64,000 nucleotides of DNA from Acetatifactor sp. (GTDB lineage: Bacteria; Bacillota; Clostridia; Lachnospirales; Lachnospiraceae), in NCBI GenBank assembly GCA_024693365.1, contig JAILLF010000031.1:113917-177916 (forward strand), read 5' to 3'. Of the stretch, positions 36,192-45,650 are shown in pieces. Position numbers and translations under genes: made by a program. How positions within the stretch are numbered: the first letter of the stretch is position 1; the number at the start of each line of letters is the position of its first letter. Under the pieces are notes generated by a model. The model ran no database searches. It was not told the origin of the DNA and saw only the letters and a list, made by a program, of their open reading frames with translations.

Positions 36192-38525
36192 ATGAGCATT
36201 TATGACACCTTAAATCCACAGCAGAAGGAGGCTGTCCAGACTACGGACGGCCCCCTTTTGATTCTGGCGGGGGCGGGCTCCGGAAAGACCCGCGTTTTGA
36301 CGCACCGCATCGTATACCTCATCGAAGAGATGGGAGTGAATCCGTGGAACATTCTTGCCATAACCTTTACAAATAAGGCGGCCGGGGAAATGCGGGAGAG
36401 GGTTGACAAGCTGGTTGGCTTTGGCGCAGACCAGATTTGGGTCAGCACCTTTCACTCCACTTGTGTCAGAATCCTGCGCAGATTTATTGACAGATTGGGA
36501 TTTGGCACGAATTTTACCATCTATGACGCGGACGATCAGAAGACGGTAATGAAGGGGATTTGCAAACGCCTGAACGTCGATACGAAACAGCTTTCGGAAA
36601 AAACGCTCCTGAATTATATTTCTTCTGCGAAGGACGAGCTAATTAGCGTCAGGGAATATGAAACAACGGCCGTGGGAGATTTCCGGAAAACCACCATTGC
36701 CAAAGTCTACCGGGAATATCAGGAAAGCCTGAAGTCGAGCAACGCGTTGGATTTTGACGACATCATCGTGATGACCGTGGAACTGTTTAAGACGCAACCT
36801 GAGGTGCTGAAGTATTACCAGGATCGTTTTAAATATATTATGGTCGATGAATACCAGGATACCAACACTGCGCAGTTTGAACTGATCAGGCTTCTTGCGG
36901 ATCGTGACAGAAATCTTTGCGTGGTGGGCGATGACGACCAGAGCATCTATAAGTTCCGGGGCGCTAACATCCGTAACATATTGGATTTTGAATTTCATTA
37001 TCCCGAGGCGACGGTCATCAAACTGGAGCAGAATTATCGTTCGACGCAAAACATTTTGGACGCGGCAAATGCCGTCATACGCAATAACGTGGGAAGAAAG
37101 AGCAAGGCGCTTTGGACCAGCGAAGGTCCGGGAGCCCAAGTTCATTTCCGTCAATTGGAAAACGCTTATGAGGAAGCGGAATTCATCGCGGACGACGTGG
37201 TGAGAAGGATCCGGAAGGACGGCGCGTCTTACGGCGATTTTGCGATCCTGTACCGGACCAATGCGCAGTCGAGACTTTTGGAAGAACGCATGGTCGTGGA
37301 GGGCATTCCTTATAACGTCGTGGGCGGCGTGAACTTTTATTCCAGAGCCGAGATCAAGGACGTATTGGCATACTTAAAAACGATCGACAACGGACGGGAT
37401 GAGGTGGCGCTAAGGCGCATTATCAACGTGCCAAAGCGGAGTATTGGAGCGGCCAGTTTGGAAAAGGTTGCAACTTACGCGCAGTCCATGGGACTAACGC
37501 TCTTTGACGCCATGTGCGAAGCGGACCGGATCCCGGGGCTTGGAAAGGCTGCAGGGAAAATCCGGGAGTTTGTCAACATGATCCGGGTGCTTCGGTCCGG
37601 ACAGGAATCCTATGGGATTGTTGACCTAATCAGTGCCGTCATGGAGCGGACGAATTATGCGGAATATCTGATGGAGCAGGATGAGGAGAGTGCGGAGGAT
37701 CGTCTTGCCAACATTGATGAACTGATCTCAAAGGCGACGGGATATGAAGAGACCCATGACGAAATCCTGCTTTCGGAATTCCTTGAAGAGATTGCGTTGG
37801 TGACGGATCTGGACAACGTAGAGGATGCGGAAAACCGCGTGCTTCTCATGACGCTGCACGGGGCAAAGGGACTGGAATTTCCCTACGTGTACCTTGCAGG
37901 CATGGAGGATGGCCTCTTTCCAAGCTATATGACCATCACTTCGGATGACAATGAGGATCTGGAGGAGGAGAGGCGACTGGCCTACGTGGGGATTACCCGG
38001 GCCATGCGGGAATTGACGCTGACCTGCGCAAAATCCAGGATGATCCGCGGAGAGACGCAGTACAACCCCTTAAGCCGTTTTGTCAGGGAAATCCCAAGGG
38101 AACTTTTAGACCAGGAGACACCGGCAAGTTCAAGGCGCGTAGACCCTGAAACGTTTGGAATTTCCGTCGGCAGGGGAAGCCGCAGTGATCAATTCGGCGG
38201 CCGGGCGGGATATGGCGGCAGCCAGCTTGGCGAAAGACCGTGGGCTTCCTCGAAACCCAGAAAGACGCCAAACGAAGTAAAGCCCTTTATCGCGCAACAA
38301 TCCAACAAATTAAGTGCTCTGTCGGGACTGAAGAAGGGAATGGATCCTGCGGCGAAGGAGACACCGGAATATAGCGTCGGGGATCGCGTAAAACACGTGA
38401 AATACGGCGAAGGAACCGTGAAGGCCATCGTGGAGGAGCCCAGAGATTACAAGGTGACCGTGGATTTTGACGGCGCGGGGGAGCGCGTGATGTATGCCTC
38501 TTTTGCAAAATTAAAGTTATCTTAA
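36192..38525 (+). CDS. pcrA: ATP-dependent DNA helicase PcrA/UvrD
   Basis: LNPQQKEAVQTTDGPLLILAGAGSGKTRVLTHRI...VDEYQDTNTAQFELI...VGDDDQSIYKFRGANI. Confidence 0.96.
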   Translation: MSIYDTLNPQQKEAVQTTDGPLLILAGAGSGKTRVLTHRIVYLIEEMGVNPWNILAITFTNKAAGEMRERVDKLVGFGADQIWVSTFHSTCVRILRRFIDRLGFGTNFTIYDADDQKTVMKGICKRLNVDTKQLSEKTLLNYISSAKDELISVREYETTAVGDFRKTTIAKVYREYQESLKSSNALDFDDIIVMTVELFKTQPEVLKYYQDRFKYIMVDEYQDTNTAQFELIRLLADRDRNLCVVGDDDQSIYKFRGANIRNILDFEFHYPEATVIKLEQNYRSTQNILDAANAVIRNNVGRKSKALWTSEGPGAQVHFRQLENAYEEAEFIADDVVRRIRKDGASYGDFAILYRTNAQSRLLEERMVVEGIPYNVVGGVNFYSRAEIKDVLAYLKTIDNGRDEVALRRIINVPKRSIGAASLEKVATYAQSMGLTLFDAMCEADRIPGLGKAAGKIREFVNMIRVLRSGQESYGIVDLISAVMERTNYAEYLMEQDEESAEDRLANIDELISKATGYEETHDEILLSEFLEEIALVTDLDNVEDAENRVLLMTLHGAKGLEFPYVYLAGMEDGLFPSYMTITSDDNEDLEEERRLAYVGITRAMRELTLTCAKSRMIRGETQYNPLSRFVREIPRELLDQETPASSRRVDPETFGISVGRGSRSDQFGGRAGYGGSQLGERPWASSKPRKTPNEVKPFIAQQSNKLSALSGLKKGMDPAAKETPEYSVGDRVKHVKYGEGTVKAIVEEPRDYKVTVDFDGAGERVMYASFAKLKLS

Positions 38526-38655
38526 GAAATATATGGAATTTTTTTTGAAAACGTGTTAAAATATCCTTGATTGTGGGATTGCTATTATTTGGGGTGAGAA
38601 TTGGTTCCGCGTTCTCTCCGGAAAAGAGAAAAATACAAGAAAGGACGAGAGTGTT

Positions 38656-38985
38656 ATGAACAGATTTGAGAAATTCGTTGACAAGCAGAAAATTGAAGCG
38701 CTTCTTGCTAAGAAGGATGAAGAGCTTGCAAAGCTTTATAAGCTCCTTGGAAAGAAAGTAGCCGTGAAGGAGGAAGAAGAGGAGGAAAAGAAGTTTAACG
38801 TTTTGCTCTGGGTTCTTGCCATCATCGGCGTTGTTGCAGCCGTAGCAGGCATTTGCTATGCCATTTACCGTTATTTCACTCCCGATTATCTGGATGATTT
38901 TGATGATGATTTCGATGAGGAATTTGACGAAATCGAGGCAGAAGAAGACGAGGACGATGATTCCCTTTACGAGGATGAGGAGTAA
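38656..38985 (+). CDS. Single-TM protein with acidic Asp/Glu-rich tail
   Basis: N-terminal helix, TM VLLWVLAIIGVVAAVAGICYAIY, tail DDFDDDFDEEFDEIEAEEDEDDDSLYEDEE. Confidence 0.7.
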   Translation: MNRFEKFVDKQKIEALLAKKDEELAKLYKLLGKKVAVKEEEEEEKKFNVLLWVLAIIGVVAAVAGICYAIYRYFTPDYLDDFDDDFDEEFDEIEAEEDEDDDSLYEDEE

Positions 38986-39041
38986 GGAGAGCACGGCTTA
39001 GTTTTCGCGGCTAAGTTTTAAGTTTTGCGCGAAAAAGAAGG

Positions 39042-39081
39042 AAGCCTGATTTTGACCTTATGGCCGGAATCAGGCTTTTTT
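39042..39081 (+). terminator. Rho-independent terminator
   Basis: agcctgattttg...ggaatcaggcttttttg. Confidence 0.75.
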
Positions 39082-39107
39082 GAGTATGTTGGCAGGAGGA
39101 GTCTGGC

Positions 39108-40553
39108 TTGAAGAAGGGGACGATCTTTGAAGGAACCGTCGAGCGGGTAAAGTACCCCAATAAGGGCATTGTGAGAACGGAGGAAGGATTAGTTACGATC
39201 AAAAACGTCCTTCCCGGCCAGAAGATAAGGGGGAGCATCACGAAGTCCGGGAAGGACCGGATGGAAGGAAGGCTCTTGGAGGTCCTTGAGAGATCACCGC
39301 TAGAGACGGGAAAGGTTTGCGAGCGGTTTGGCATTTGCGGCGGATGTACGTATCTCTCCCTGGAATATGAATCGCAGAAGGCCATCAAGGAGGAGCAGGT
39401 AAAGAGTGCGCTGGATCAGGCGCTGGCAGGACAGGGCACGGAGTATTTGTTTGAAGGCGTGCAGGACAGTCCTTGTCATTATGAGTACCGAAACAAGATG
39501 GAGTTTACCTTCGGAAATGAGTATAAGGATGGGCCGCTGACGCTTGGCATGCATAAGCGGGGCAGCTTTTTTGACGTTGTGCCCGTGGAGGACTGCCTCA
39601 TCGTAGACGGGGATTATCGTTTGATACTTCGGACTGTCCGGGAATATTTCGCTGAGAAAGGGACGTCCTTCTTTCACCGCATGACGCACCTGGGATACCT
39701 TAGACATCTTTTGGTCAGAAAGAGCAGGGCGGAGAACGCCATTTTAGTCGCCCTAGTGACAACGACGCAGATTCCTGACGATCAAGAACTGATCCAAGGA
39801 TTTACGCAGCGGCTTTTGGCGCTGACCCAAAAGGAAGACGGAAAAGAATGCCTGGAGGGAAACTTTGCCGGCATTTTGCACGTTTTGAATGATTCGACCG
39901 CGGACGTCGTAAAGTGCGACCGCATGGAGGTGTTATATGGCTCGGACGGATTTGGGGAAAAGCTCTTGGGACTGGATTTCCAGGTGAGCACGTTTTCTTT
40001 CTTCCAGACAAATTCCACAGGTGCCGAGGTAATCTATCACACGGTGCAAAGATACGTGGAAGAGGCGGGATACTCCGCACGTGCTTTGGACGATGGCGAT
40101 CGCGAAAGAATAGATAAGCCGGTCGTGTTTGACCTTTATTCGGGAACGGGTACGATCACGCAACTGATGGCGCCCGTGGCGAAAAAGGTGATCGGCGTTG
40201 AGATTGTGGAGGAAGCCGTGGAAGCGGCCAGAAAAAGCGCCGCGGCGAACCATTTGGAGAATTGTGAGTTTATCGCGGGGGACGTTTTGAAGGTGCTTCC
40301 GGAGATTGCGGAGAAGCCGGATTTTATCATATTAGATCCGCCGAGGGAGGGCATTCATCCCAAGGCACTTCCCAGGATTTTGGATTACGGCGTGGAGCAT
40401 CTGGTCTACGTTTCCTGTAAGCTTTCGAGTCTGGTAAACGATCTCGCGTCGTTCCGCGCACGCGGTTACGAAGTTGAGCGGGCAACGGCCGTAGATCAAT
40501 TTCCGTGGACGGCCAACGTGGAGACGATTTGCCTGATCAGTAAGAAAAAATAA
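39108..40553 (+). CDS. rlmD: 23S rRNA (uracil-C5)-methyltransferase, RlmD/RumA family
   Basis: TRAM domain; CxxxxxCGGC-type cluster (CERFGICGGCTYLSLEYE); VFDLYSGTGTITQLMA...ILDPPREGIHPKAL. Confidence 0.92.
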   Translation: MKKGTIFEGTVERVKYPNKGIVRTEEGLVTIKNVLPGQKIRGSITKSGKDRMEGRLLEVLERSPLETGKVCERFGICGGCTYLSLEYESQKAIKEEQVKSALDQALAGQGTEYLFEGVQDSPCHYEYRNKMEFTFGNEYKDGPLTLGMHKRGSFFDVVPVEDCLIVDGDYRLILRTVREYFAEKGTSFFHRMTHLGYLRHLLVRKSRAENAILVALVTTTQIPDDQELIQGFTQRLLALTQKEDGKECLEGNFAGILHVLNDSTADVVKCDRMEVLYGSDGFGEKLLGLDFQVSTFSFFQTNSTGAEVIYHTVQRYVEEAGYSARALDDGDRERIDKPVVFDLYSGTGTITQLMAPVAKKVIGVEIVEEAVEAARKSAAANHLENCEFIAGDVLKVLPEIAEKPDFIILDPPREGIHPKALPRILDYGVEHLVYVSCKLSSLVNDLASFRARGYEVERATAVDQFPWTANVETICLISKKK

Positions 40554-40606
40554 ATTCGAAACAGACCATAGGGCGCAGGGAAACCGGCGCAAAGCAGGAG
40601 GAGAAA

Positions 40607-41707
40607 ATGGTCGGAAATGAAATATTAAATCAGATTCAGACCATCCGGGATTTAAAAATGGTCAAAATCTACCCGCTGTTTGAGGGTGAGACGCCTCTCA
40701 TGGGCCTGATGGTCTATTATGCGGACAAGACCATGAATTATTGCAGTGCGGACAGGTATTTTCCGGCATTGCTTGACCGGATCGCGATGGTATATGAAGA
40801 GGAGGCCGAAACGGGAGAGATCATCGTGGATGACCTGACCAAACGGATCCTTGGGGAAGCGAATGAATTTTGCAGGGATGACCTGCTGGCGCGCTTGCCG
40901 GAGTATGAAGAAAATGATGATCCAGAGTTTCTGCCAAAGGGTTTTACGCACGTCTACGTCATGCCGATCGTGACTTACGTCATGAAGGCCATGTATGGCA
41001 GAAAGGACGGAAAAATTCAATTTGATGACTTTGTGCAGCAGTGGTTTGAAAAGGGAATCCTGAGCGGCGTGATCGACGACAGGAGGCAAAGATATCCCTA
41101 CCGGATCAGCTTGACGGCCGGAGACGTCTATGACGTCACGGTCTGCAACGTGCTAAAGCCGGGAAACGTCTTAAAGGTCAACGTTTCTTTCGGAATGAGC
41201 GGGATCGCGGCGACGTATTACGATCAGTATTATTGTTATCAGGGTACCCTGAGGATCGACGTACGGGGAGATAAAATGACGTTCTCCCACGTGATGAAGG
41301 ATCAAGATCAGGCGGCGATCGAGATTCATCAGGAGCTGGAGGAAGCGCCATGGGGCGCACCGACGGAATGCGTCAGAAGGCTGACGGCCGGAGAAAACGC
41401 TGAATGGAAGGCGAGCATGATCCCATGGGGCGGATACGTCTATAAGGCGGTGGCAGACGGGAAAACATATCTGGTCTATTCGAATGACGGACTTGGCATC
41501 ACGATCAGCCGCGGAGTTTGTGTTAAAAAGCTTTCAATCCAAGGCGGTGAGGATACGTTATTTGGTCAATTTGCCTTTCGGTTCTATGAGAGGGAGGACG
41601 TCACGGAGCTGCGGTTCCTTGACATGGAATATCCCAGATCGGCAAGGTACGCGGCGGAATATGCCGACAGATGTTACGTAAGAAAACTGGAATATGCAGG
41701 GGAATAA
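40607..41707 (+). CDS. Hypothetical protein (operon gene 1)
   Basis: Long ORF with RBS aggagga; same strand and 5 nt from the next gene; no family recognised. Confidence 0.8.
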   Translation: MVGNEILNQIQTIRDLKMVKIYPLFEGETPLMGLMVYYADKTMNYCSADRYFPALLDRIAMVYEEEAETGEIIVDDLTKRILGEANEFCRDDLLARLPEYEENDDPEFLPKGFTHVYVMPIVTYVMKAMYGRKDGKIQFDDFVQQWFEKGILSGVIDDRRQRYPYRISLTAGDVYDVTVCNVLKPGNVLKVNVSFGMSGIAATYYDQYYCYQGTLRIDVRGDKMTFSHVMKDQDQAAIEIHQELEEAPWGAPTECVRRLTAGENAEWKASMIPWGGYVYKAVADGKTYLVYSNDGLGITISRGVCVKKLSIQGGEDTLFGQFAFRFYEREDVTELRFLDMEYPRSARYAAEYADRCYVRKLEYAGE

Positions 41708-41712
41708 GAGAG

Positions 41713-43977
41713 ATGGACAATTATTGGGAAAACAAAGCGGAAGCGCAAAGAAGACTGGGAAAAGTTATTGACGGTTTAAAGAGATATAAAAAGACGGAAG
41801 ACATAGAAACGCTCCTCCTTGAATTGGACAGGATCAGAGACGGGAAGAGTACGCCGGAAGTAAAGCCGCTGATGCTGTACGTGGAGATGGTCGAGTCCAT
41901 CCGGCAGGGCACGCGTCTTTTAAGTGCGTTGCCCGGGCTGATCCACAATGCGGAAGCAGTCTATAATGATCTTTTCATCTTGGGGGAAAAGACGCCTGAT
42001 TTTGACAATACGGTAGCCATCTTTAAGGGATTGATCGGCATCGACGGCCTGATCGCAAAGGAACTGTTTGACCTGGCTCTTTATTCAACCTTTAGCGATA
42101 AGAAGAATTACTTGTGCATTGCGCAGGTCATCGGTAATCTGAAGAATTCCAAGCAAATCTTTGACAAGATCCGCGTCTATGGATTGGAAGCCAGGGAATA
42201 CTTTGTGGAAGATACGGGCTATCTGGCCAATCTGTTGAAGGTGGTTGGCCGCTTGAACAAAACAAGGCTGAGCAGTTTTGACGCCGTCATGGAAGAAGAA
42301 TTGGCTAAGTTGCGTAAGAACAATGGAATCTATGACGTGGATCCCGTGAGACTGGCGGAGGTGGAGAAGAACGTCAGCAGGGCGGAGCTCACGATTGAAA
42401 ACGGTAAGAACCTGTTGGAACTCTTGGATCGCAGGTATCAGAAAATCAAGCGCATTACGGATGAATTGGACGATAAATCTAAAGTGATCCAGCAGAACAT
42501 GACGGATTATCTGGATACAAAGACGGAGAACGCAAAGTCGGCTTTGGAAGACGCCATGAGGGAATGTGAGGAGATCCAAAGAAAATCCATCCTGATGGAA
42601 AAGGATCTGTTCTTAAAGCAGATGTTCTCCGATGCGGAATCGGAACTCACGAAGTATAAATCCCAGGCGAAAGCGATCGCGGCTACGGCGTCGGCTGACG
42701 TGGCAGCCATCGGAAGAGATGCGGACGGCGTGATCAAAAGACTTCGCAAGGTGGCGGAGGATGACGACAAGATCCAGAAATTTGTGGAAAACTCCCGCAT
42801 GGACGAGGCCATCCTTCAAAAGATCGAGAAGCTGACCATGCTGAATGATTCCATGATAGAGAGATTGCAGAAGGAAGCCGTGAACGTTCAGGAAAACGAG
42901 GCACCGGCACGACTGGAGGCCGGACAGGCTCAGCCTAAGAGTGCAAGGAGCCGCTCCGAAGAGTATAAGGCGGCCGTCAGCGGGATGGGCGCGCAGACAT
43001 CCGTTCAAGTATCTTCCGCGGCCGCTGCAAAGAAGGAACAAAGAATCATCCCGCCCGTTAATATGTTTCTTGACAGAAGCATTCCGTTTACGGAGCGTTA
43101 TGCCCTGGTTCAGGCGGAGAAAAAGAGAAGAATGGATGCGGGTGAAATTTTCCACGAAGCTTTCGATGACGTGATCACGGCGGTCATGGAAAACGTCAAT
43201 CCTTATTTGATCGGACCCTCCGGCTGTGGAAAAACCTTTATGGTAAACCAGATCGGTGAAATCCTGAACTTGGATTGTTCTGATATCGGTTACATCAATG
43301 AAGAGTATGACATCCTTGGTTACGTGACGGCCATGGGGGATTACAGTGAGTCGAATTTCTATCAGTTGTATAAATACGGCGGCATCGCATTCTGCGATGA
43401 GTTGGACAATGGTAATGCCAAGGCTACCGTCAAGTTGAATTCCTTCCTGTCAAATCAGGAGCGTTCCAACTATTGCTTCCCGGGCGGTGAGCGCGTGGAA
43501 AGACATGCGAATTTCCGCGTGATCGCGGCAGGTAACACGGATGGAAGCGGAGCAGACGTCAATTACAGCACTCGTGAAAAGATCGAGGAGTCCGTTCAGC
43601 AGCGTATGATCCCCGTGTACGTCGATTATGACAACCGCGTGGAACAAGCCATTTTGGCCGACTATCCTGACTGGTTTGAGTTTGCCTGTGCCTTTCGTAA
43701 GGCGACGGACCGCTGGGAGGAAGCATGTGGCGTGCCCGCACAGGGTATCTTCACGACAAGAGACGCATTCAGAATCAAACGATATATGGATGATACGAGC
43801 TTTTCGCCGAACAAGATCATGAATTATGAGTTTGTTCAGACGAAGGAACCGGAATACCTTGGCTTCCTGAAGGAAGAGCTTGCAAAGCTGATCAAAAAAG
43901 GCGATTTGTCGTATGGCATCTATCAGATTTTTTCAGAAGAAGTGGAACGCATCAGAAAAAGAGGTAAGAGAACGTAA
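41713..43977 (+). CDS. Coiled-coil + MoxR/CobS-type AAA+ ATPase (operon gene 2)
   Basis: Long helical N-terminus, then YLIGPSGCGKTFMVNQIGEIL (Walker A), GGIAFCDELDNGNAK (Walker B), FRVIAAGNTDGSGAD (sensor 1), STREKIEESVQQRMIPVYVDYD. Confidence 0.85.
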   Translation: MDNYWENKAEAQRRLGKVIDGLKRYKKTEDIETLLLELDRIRDGKSTPEVKPLMLYVEMVESIRQGTRLLSALPGLIHNAEAVYNDLFILGEKTPDFDNTVAIFKGLIGIDGLIAKELFDLALYSTFSDKKNYLCIAQVIGNLKNSKQIFDKIRVYGLEAREYFVEDTGYLANLLKVVGRLNKTRLSSFDAVMEEELAKLRKNNGIYDVDPVRLAEVEKNVSRAELTIENGKNLLELLDRRYQKIKRITDELDDKSKVIQQNMTDYLDTKTENAKSALEDAMRECEEIQRKSILMEKDLFLKQMFSDAESELTKYKSQAKAIAATASADVAAIGRDADGVIKRLRKVAEDDDKIQKFVENSRMDEAILQKIEKLTMLNDSMIERLQKEAVNVQENEAPARLEAGQAQPKSARSRSEEYKAAVSGMGAQTSVQVSSAAAAKKEQRIIPPVNMFLDRSIPFTERYALVQAEKKRRMDAGEIFHEAFDDVITAVMENVNPYLIGPSGCGKTFMVNQIGEILNLDCSDIGYINEEYDILGYVTAMGDYSESNFYQLYKYGGIAFCDELDNGNAKATVKLNSFLSNQERSNYCFPGGERVERHANFRVIAAGNTDGSGADVNYSTREKIEESVQQRMIPVYVDYDNRVEQAILADYPDWFEFACAFRKATDRWEEACGVPAQGIFTTRDAFRIKRYMDDTSFSPNKIMNYEFVQTKEPEYLGFLKEELAKLIKKGDLSYGIYQIFSEEVERIRKRGKRT

Positions 43978-44879
43978 TGCAGGTAAGGCCTACGTACCCG
44001 TTTGTGGATGACGACAATACATATAAAGTTTATCGGGTGGATTTTCATTCCCTGACGGAATTAGAGCTTTACTTAAAGTCGGATCCGCCGGTGAATGAGC
44101 TTGTTTTTCCGTCGCAAAAGAGTCTTTACATGCCGGAGAAATTTGCCGGCGCCCCGCTGGAACAGGCAATTGCGTATTGCCACGGCGGATATGCGGAAGG
44201 TTTTCCTTTGTTCATGCAACTGAAAAAGGATCTGGAGAAGACGAACGTTAAGGCGCAGAACGTGCGAAGATCCGTTCCGGCCATCGTGGGTTCGAGGCCG
44301 AACGTGCCGAACTTTGTGGCGGGAACGCCGAAGACGATGTACCGGTTGGATAAGGCCAAGGAAAAGAAGTTTATTGACGTTTACATCAATTTGGCCTATA
44401 GCGGTGACACAACGGAGAATGAGATCCGTCACCGCGGCATATTGACGCTCAATCTGATCAGTTTGTTTGAACAGCACAGCATTGGCGTGAACCTGTACGC
44501 GTTTGAAGCCAGCAGTCTGTATAATGAGATCTTTATTGCAGACATCCAGCTGAAAAAGCCCGGAGAGGTGCTGAACGTGGGTAAATGCTATTATCCGCTC
44601 TGCGGTAAGGAATTTATCCGGCGGCTTTTGGTCAGGGTAAAGGAATCCATGCCGTTCCATGAAAAATGGGGCGTGGGTTACGGCGGCGTCCTGCCGGAGA
44701 AGCTGGTGAGAAAGTGCTTAAACATTGGAGAAGACAAGATCCTGATCCAGTCACCGCATGAAATCGGGATCCGCGGAAGGGACTTATACAGGGATGCAGA
44801 TGCATTTTTCGAATATTTGCATCTGACGAAAGAGATCAAGGTACCGAAATACTCGGATTATGCGAAGGAGTATAAATGA
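43977..44879 (+). CDS. Possible VWA-like partner of the AAA+ ATPase (operon gene 3)
   Basis: TAATG overlap with gene 2; KKFIDVYINLAYSGDTTENEIRHRGILTLNLISLFEQHSIGVNLYAFEAS has a Rossmann/VWA-like strand-helix-strand pattern without a canonical DxSxS. Confidence 0.5.
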   Translation: MQVRPTYPFVDDDNTYKVYRVDFHSLTELELYLKSDPPVNELVFPSQKSLYMPEKFAGAPLEQAIAYCHGGYAEGFPLFMQLKKDLEKTNVKAQNVRRSVPAIVGSRPNVPNFVAGTPKTMYRLDKAKEKKFIDVYINLAYSGDTTENEIRHRGILTLNLISLFEQHSIGVNLYAFEASSLYNEIFIADIQLKKPGEVLNVGKCYYPLCGKEFIRRLLVRVKESMPFHEKWGVGYGGVLPEKLVRKCLNIGEDKILIQSPHEIGIRGRDLYRDADAFFEYLHLTKEIKVPKYSDYAKEYK

Positions 44880-45631
44880 ACGGCATTGACGTAAAGGACG
44901 TATCGTCCATATTAAATTATGGGCTCAGCGTACAACAAAAAATAGCGGACCTGAATAAGGTTTCGGCAGAGATCATGAAACAGAGGGATTTTTCAGAGGT
45001 CTTTGGGTTCTTTGACGAGATTCTTGCCATGGCGAGTGACGCGGACGTACGCACGACGTTACAGATGGAACAGCGGCTGGATGAGATCCGGCGGCGTTTT
45101 TTGGAAATCCGCATCGACCTGTTGAAGGAGGGCAATCTTCTCAAGGAGCTTCGTGAAGTCAACGAGGTTTATCTTTTGGAGATTGATGGAAAGATTCAGG
45201 ATGCAGATGCGTTTTCCAAGACCGGTTTTAAGAAGACGGATCTGGAAAAGGACGCGGGGGATGCCCTGGAGAATACTTTGAAAAAGAGAGCGCAGGAGCT
45301 GAAAACGACTCAGGCCGTAGCGAGAAGCTTTTCACCGCAGCTTAAGCTAGCGGAAGACAACTGTTTTTCGATTGCCGAGAAAATCTGGAACGTGCAAATG
45401 AATCTGATCCCGCTGGTGAGCAACCGCATTTCCATGGATACGGGGCAAAAGACCGTAAACGAGACGAAGATGCTGATACGGAATAGCGTCAAGGAAATGG
45501 AAAAGCTATGTGACGGATGGGAAGACGCCGAAGATGAGCTCACGTTGGCTTTGCAGCCCGGAAACAAACGTGGTAGAATAAGTAATAATGGTTTTACCTC
45601 GCTGTTTACGGCGAGAAATCATACAAAATAA
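44876..45631 (+). CDS. Short TelA-like helical protein (operon gene 4)
   Basis: ATGA overlap with gene 3; AEDNCFSIAEKIWNVQMNLIPLVSNRISMDTGQKTVNETKMLIRNSVKEMEKL resembles the TelA (toxic anion resistance) helical core. Confidence 0.5.
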   Translation: MNGIDVKDVSSILNYGLSVQQKIADLNKVSAEIMKQRDFSEVFGFFDEILAMASDADVRTTLQMEQRLDEIRRRFLEIRIDLLKEGNLLKELREVNEVYLLEIDGKIQDADAFSKTGFKKTDLEKDAGDALENTLKKRAQELKTTQAVARSFSPQLKLAEDNCFSIAEKIWNVQMNLIPLVSNRISMDTGQKTVNETKMLIRNSVKEMEKLCDGWEDAEDELTLALQPGNKRGRISNNGFTSLFTARNHTK

Positions 45632-45650
45632 TATTGGGGGAAAACGAAGG

